Assembly (NCBI RefSeq): GCF_901709675.1
Contig: NC_051098.1
Span: forward strand, 3,856,000 to 3,919,999
Length of the DNA: 64,000 nt
Direction: 5' to 3'
Source of the DNA: Syngnathus acus
Taxonomy: Eukaryota; Chordata; Actinopteri; Syngnathiformes; Syngnathidae
Shown in pieces: positions 62,446 to 64,000 of this stretch (the first letter of the stretch is position 1; the number at the start of each line of letters is the position of its first letter). A program made the translations under genes and the position numbers. The notes under the pieces were generated by a model. It did no database searches, was not told the DNA's origin, and saw only the letters and a program-made list of their open reading frames with translations.

Positions 62446-62830
62446 GAAAAACTAAACTTGAATAATATCTCAATTTCCACCTCATGCATTTGAACTGGTG
62501 CAGCTCAGTGGTTACTTCGACAAGTTACAATTCTACTATAAAATTAAATAAAGACCATAAAATTCGTCTCTTCTCAGCCCCTGCTCGTGTTCGAACCACG
62601 GGTGATGTATAAAATAATTTGAACTTTATTTTTTATTTCATTCGTTTAATTTTTTTGGGGCAGCGTAGTTGTAAAGAAGAACTAGACTTGAATAATAACC
62701 GACTTTCCGGCTGTATCCCTCGCACTGGTTTAGCTCAGTGGTTACTTCGATAAGAAACCATTCTCTGACAGAATCCTCTTCTCCAGCCCAGCACGGGTTC
62801 GAACCACGGGCGATGTCCAGTGCATTTTGG
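62446..62830 (+). repeat. Two tandem units with tRNA-like Pol III boxes
   Basis: Units of about 230 bases: each has AACTTGAATAATA/AGACTTGAATAATA, then an A-box-like GCTCAGTGGTTACTTCGA, then a B-box-like TTCGAACCACGGG. The second unit has the complete GGGTTCGAACC. The spacing between boxes is larger than in a normal tRNA, and no cloverleaf closes. This is more likely a duplicated SINE or tRNA relic than a tRNA gene. Confidence 0.45.
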
Positions 62831-63570
62831 AGGCTATTTTTCCCCCCTCCTTTAGGCAAACATTTATGTATGCTTTAATTATTACTATTCTTGATTTTAT
62901 TTTATTTTTTCAATCATAAGTTTGTTGATTTGAGAGGCATGTTAGTGCTCTGCCCCTAGGTGATATGGTGACTAGTGTTGGCTATAAATTATAAAAGTTC
63001 TTTATGTATCGGGTCCATTCGGTTGTCCAGTAGTGAGCAGTCACCCCCCCCCCACCCCTTTTTTTTTTTTCCATTTTGGGTGGCGACTTCTTGTGTTGCC
63101 GATAAGTGCCAAACCTTTGAACGCACCATCATATTTCAGTCTTTTTTTTTCTCATTACGATTCCTATGCCATTATGATTGCCTTATCAATTAATTATTAG
63201 ACTATAACTGTTGGCTAATAATACTATGTTTTTCTAACATTTCTGACAGAAAGAAGTGCAAAGCATGCAAATTAATTTCCGCTGGGACTATCTATAGTTA
63301 TACTGTAGATAGAATGTTCTGCTTTCAGTTGTATTTAAAAATGTACCGTTGTCAGAGTGCATGTAGTACACATTAATAATCATTATAAGACGAATTTACG
63401 GGACTAACATAAGACCAAGACCATTCACTTAAAGGACTCAACAGCGACTCCTATTGGTTGTTCTAATAGTGTGTCAATGTTGTAGACGTTCACTTTTTCT
63501 GTGGCAAACAGACTAAAGTCAAAATGATCTACCTCCAATCAAAATGCAAAACATAAATGTATTTCTTCTA

Positions 63571-63613
<43 letters not shown>

Positions 63614-63750
63614 TGTGTTTTCTTTCTGTCCTTTTCCTTTTTTCCCTTTTAGGATAAATAAAGTATTTTTTTAATTGAATTTGAAATTCATCTACAGTAC
63701 ATATTGATGTGTCTTGTATACCTGCATGAACCCACATTGTACAATACAAC
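62831..63750. other. A+T-rich region without a recognised gene
   Basis: No gene or recognised full element. An ATT microsatellite lies at about 63570-63608, followed by GGATAAATAAAGTATTTTT, which resembles a plus-strand LINE tail. Confidence 0.5.
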
Positions 63751-64000
63751 TCACAACGTACATTGATGGCTTGCATTGAATGGCATCAGCCAAGGCAGCG
63801 TAGTCCGGACAGTAGGATAGCCTGCTTCAAGCATGCTTTCAGTCATGGTAGAATGGGATTTAGACTTAATAATCTTCATGTGGGAAAAGGCTGATTCAAA
63901 TAAATAGGTGGAACCGGATAATGCAGTCAGGGCAGTGGCACATTTGGGTATTTCCCCTCTGTTAGTAAGCTCCAAAACTGTCCATGAGCCCTGAACCTTT
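63751..64000 (-). mobile_element. hAT transposase C-terminal fragment, running off the window
   Basis: On the minus strand an open frame (63975-63751) reads ALTALSGSTYLFESAFSHMK and IIKSKSHSTMTE. This resembles the C-terminal dimerisation region of hAT transposases and of domesticated relatives such as GTF2IRD2/FAM200 proteins. The last residues diverge. Its upstream part lies beyond 64000, so I cannot tell whether it is a transposon or a domesticated gene. Confidence 0.65.

Noticed and set aside
62690-62830. A functional tRNA gene
   Set aside because: The boxes are too far apart and the T-arm does not pair properly.

Overview
The window is nuclear DNA of a teleost fish. It has spliced vertebrate genes with GT-AG introns, fish-type tRNA-derived SINEs with GGAT tails, RTE and L2 LINEs, Tc1 and hAT DNA transposons, and long di- and tetranucleotide microsatellites. 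A zinc-finger gene whose first exon starts MCARTTA recalls the expanded C2H2 families of pipefishes and seahorses (Syngnathidae). That placement is an inference from memory and was not tested.

Three host genes are supported. (1) 1686-15578, plus strand: the last ten exons of an ephexin-family RhoGEF, closest to NGEF/ephexin-1. They encode the DH, PH and SH3 domains (453 residues); the N-terminal exons lie left of the window. (2) 21635-32519, minus strand: a complete ABCG4 half-transporter coding sequence in 14 coding exons whose junctions all join in frame, giving 644 residues. It is tail-to-tail with the RhoGEF gene. (3) 57593-61037, plus strand: a C2H2 zinc-finger gene with one short first coding exon and a large terminal exon (533 residues). 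A frameshifted older copy of the start of the terminal exon lies just upstream of the functional one.

Most of the rest is mobile DNA. Four copies of one RTE-clade LINE lie at 1-1510, 22227-25500, 34944-38261 and 54598-56854. A nearly intact L2-clade LINE at 42801-46643 sits inside a Tc1 transposon. Decayed LINE, Ty3/Gypsy and Tc1 pieces are scattered through the window. About ten copies of one tRNA-derived SINE are present, several with clear target-site duplications. At least five hAT-type elements have readable 8-bp duplications; four of them fit nnnTAnnn. Several insertions are stacked, so their order can be read from the duplications: SINE then hAT near 19 kb, two hATs plus a SINE near 50 kb, hAT inside RTE near 55 kb, and hAT inside a LINE near 61.3 kb.

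I see no CRISPR array, operon or prokaryote-type defence or biosynthetic system, and no new multi-gene system. The best leads are the transposon strata with a partly empty paralogous site, the hairpin between inverted halves of a Gypsy reverse transcriptase, the duplicated zinc-finger exon, and a Cys in the ABC signature of ABCG4.
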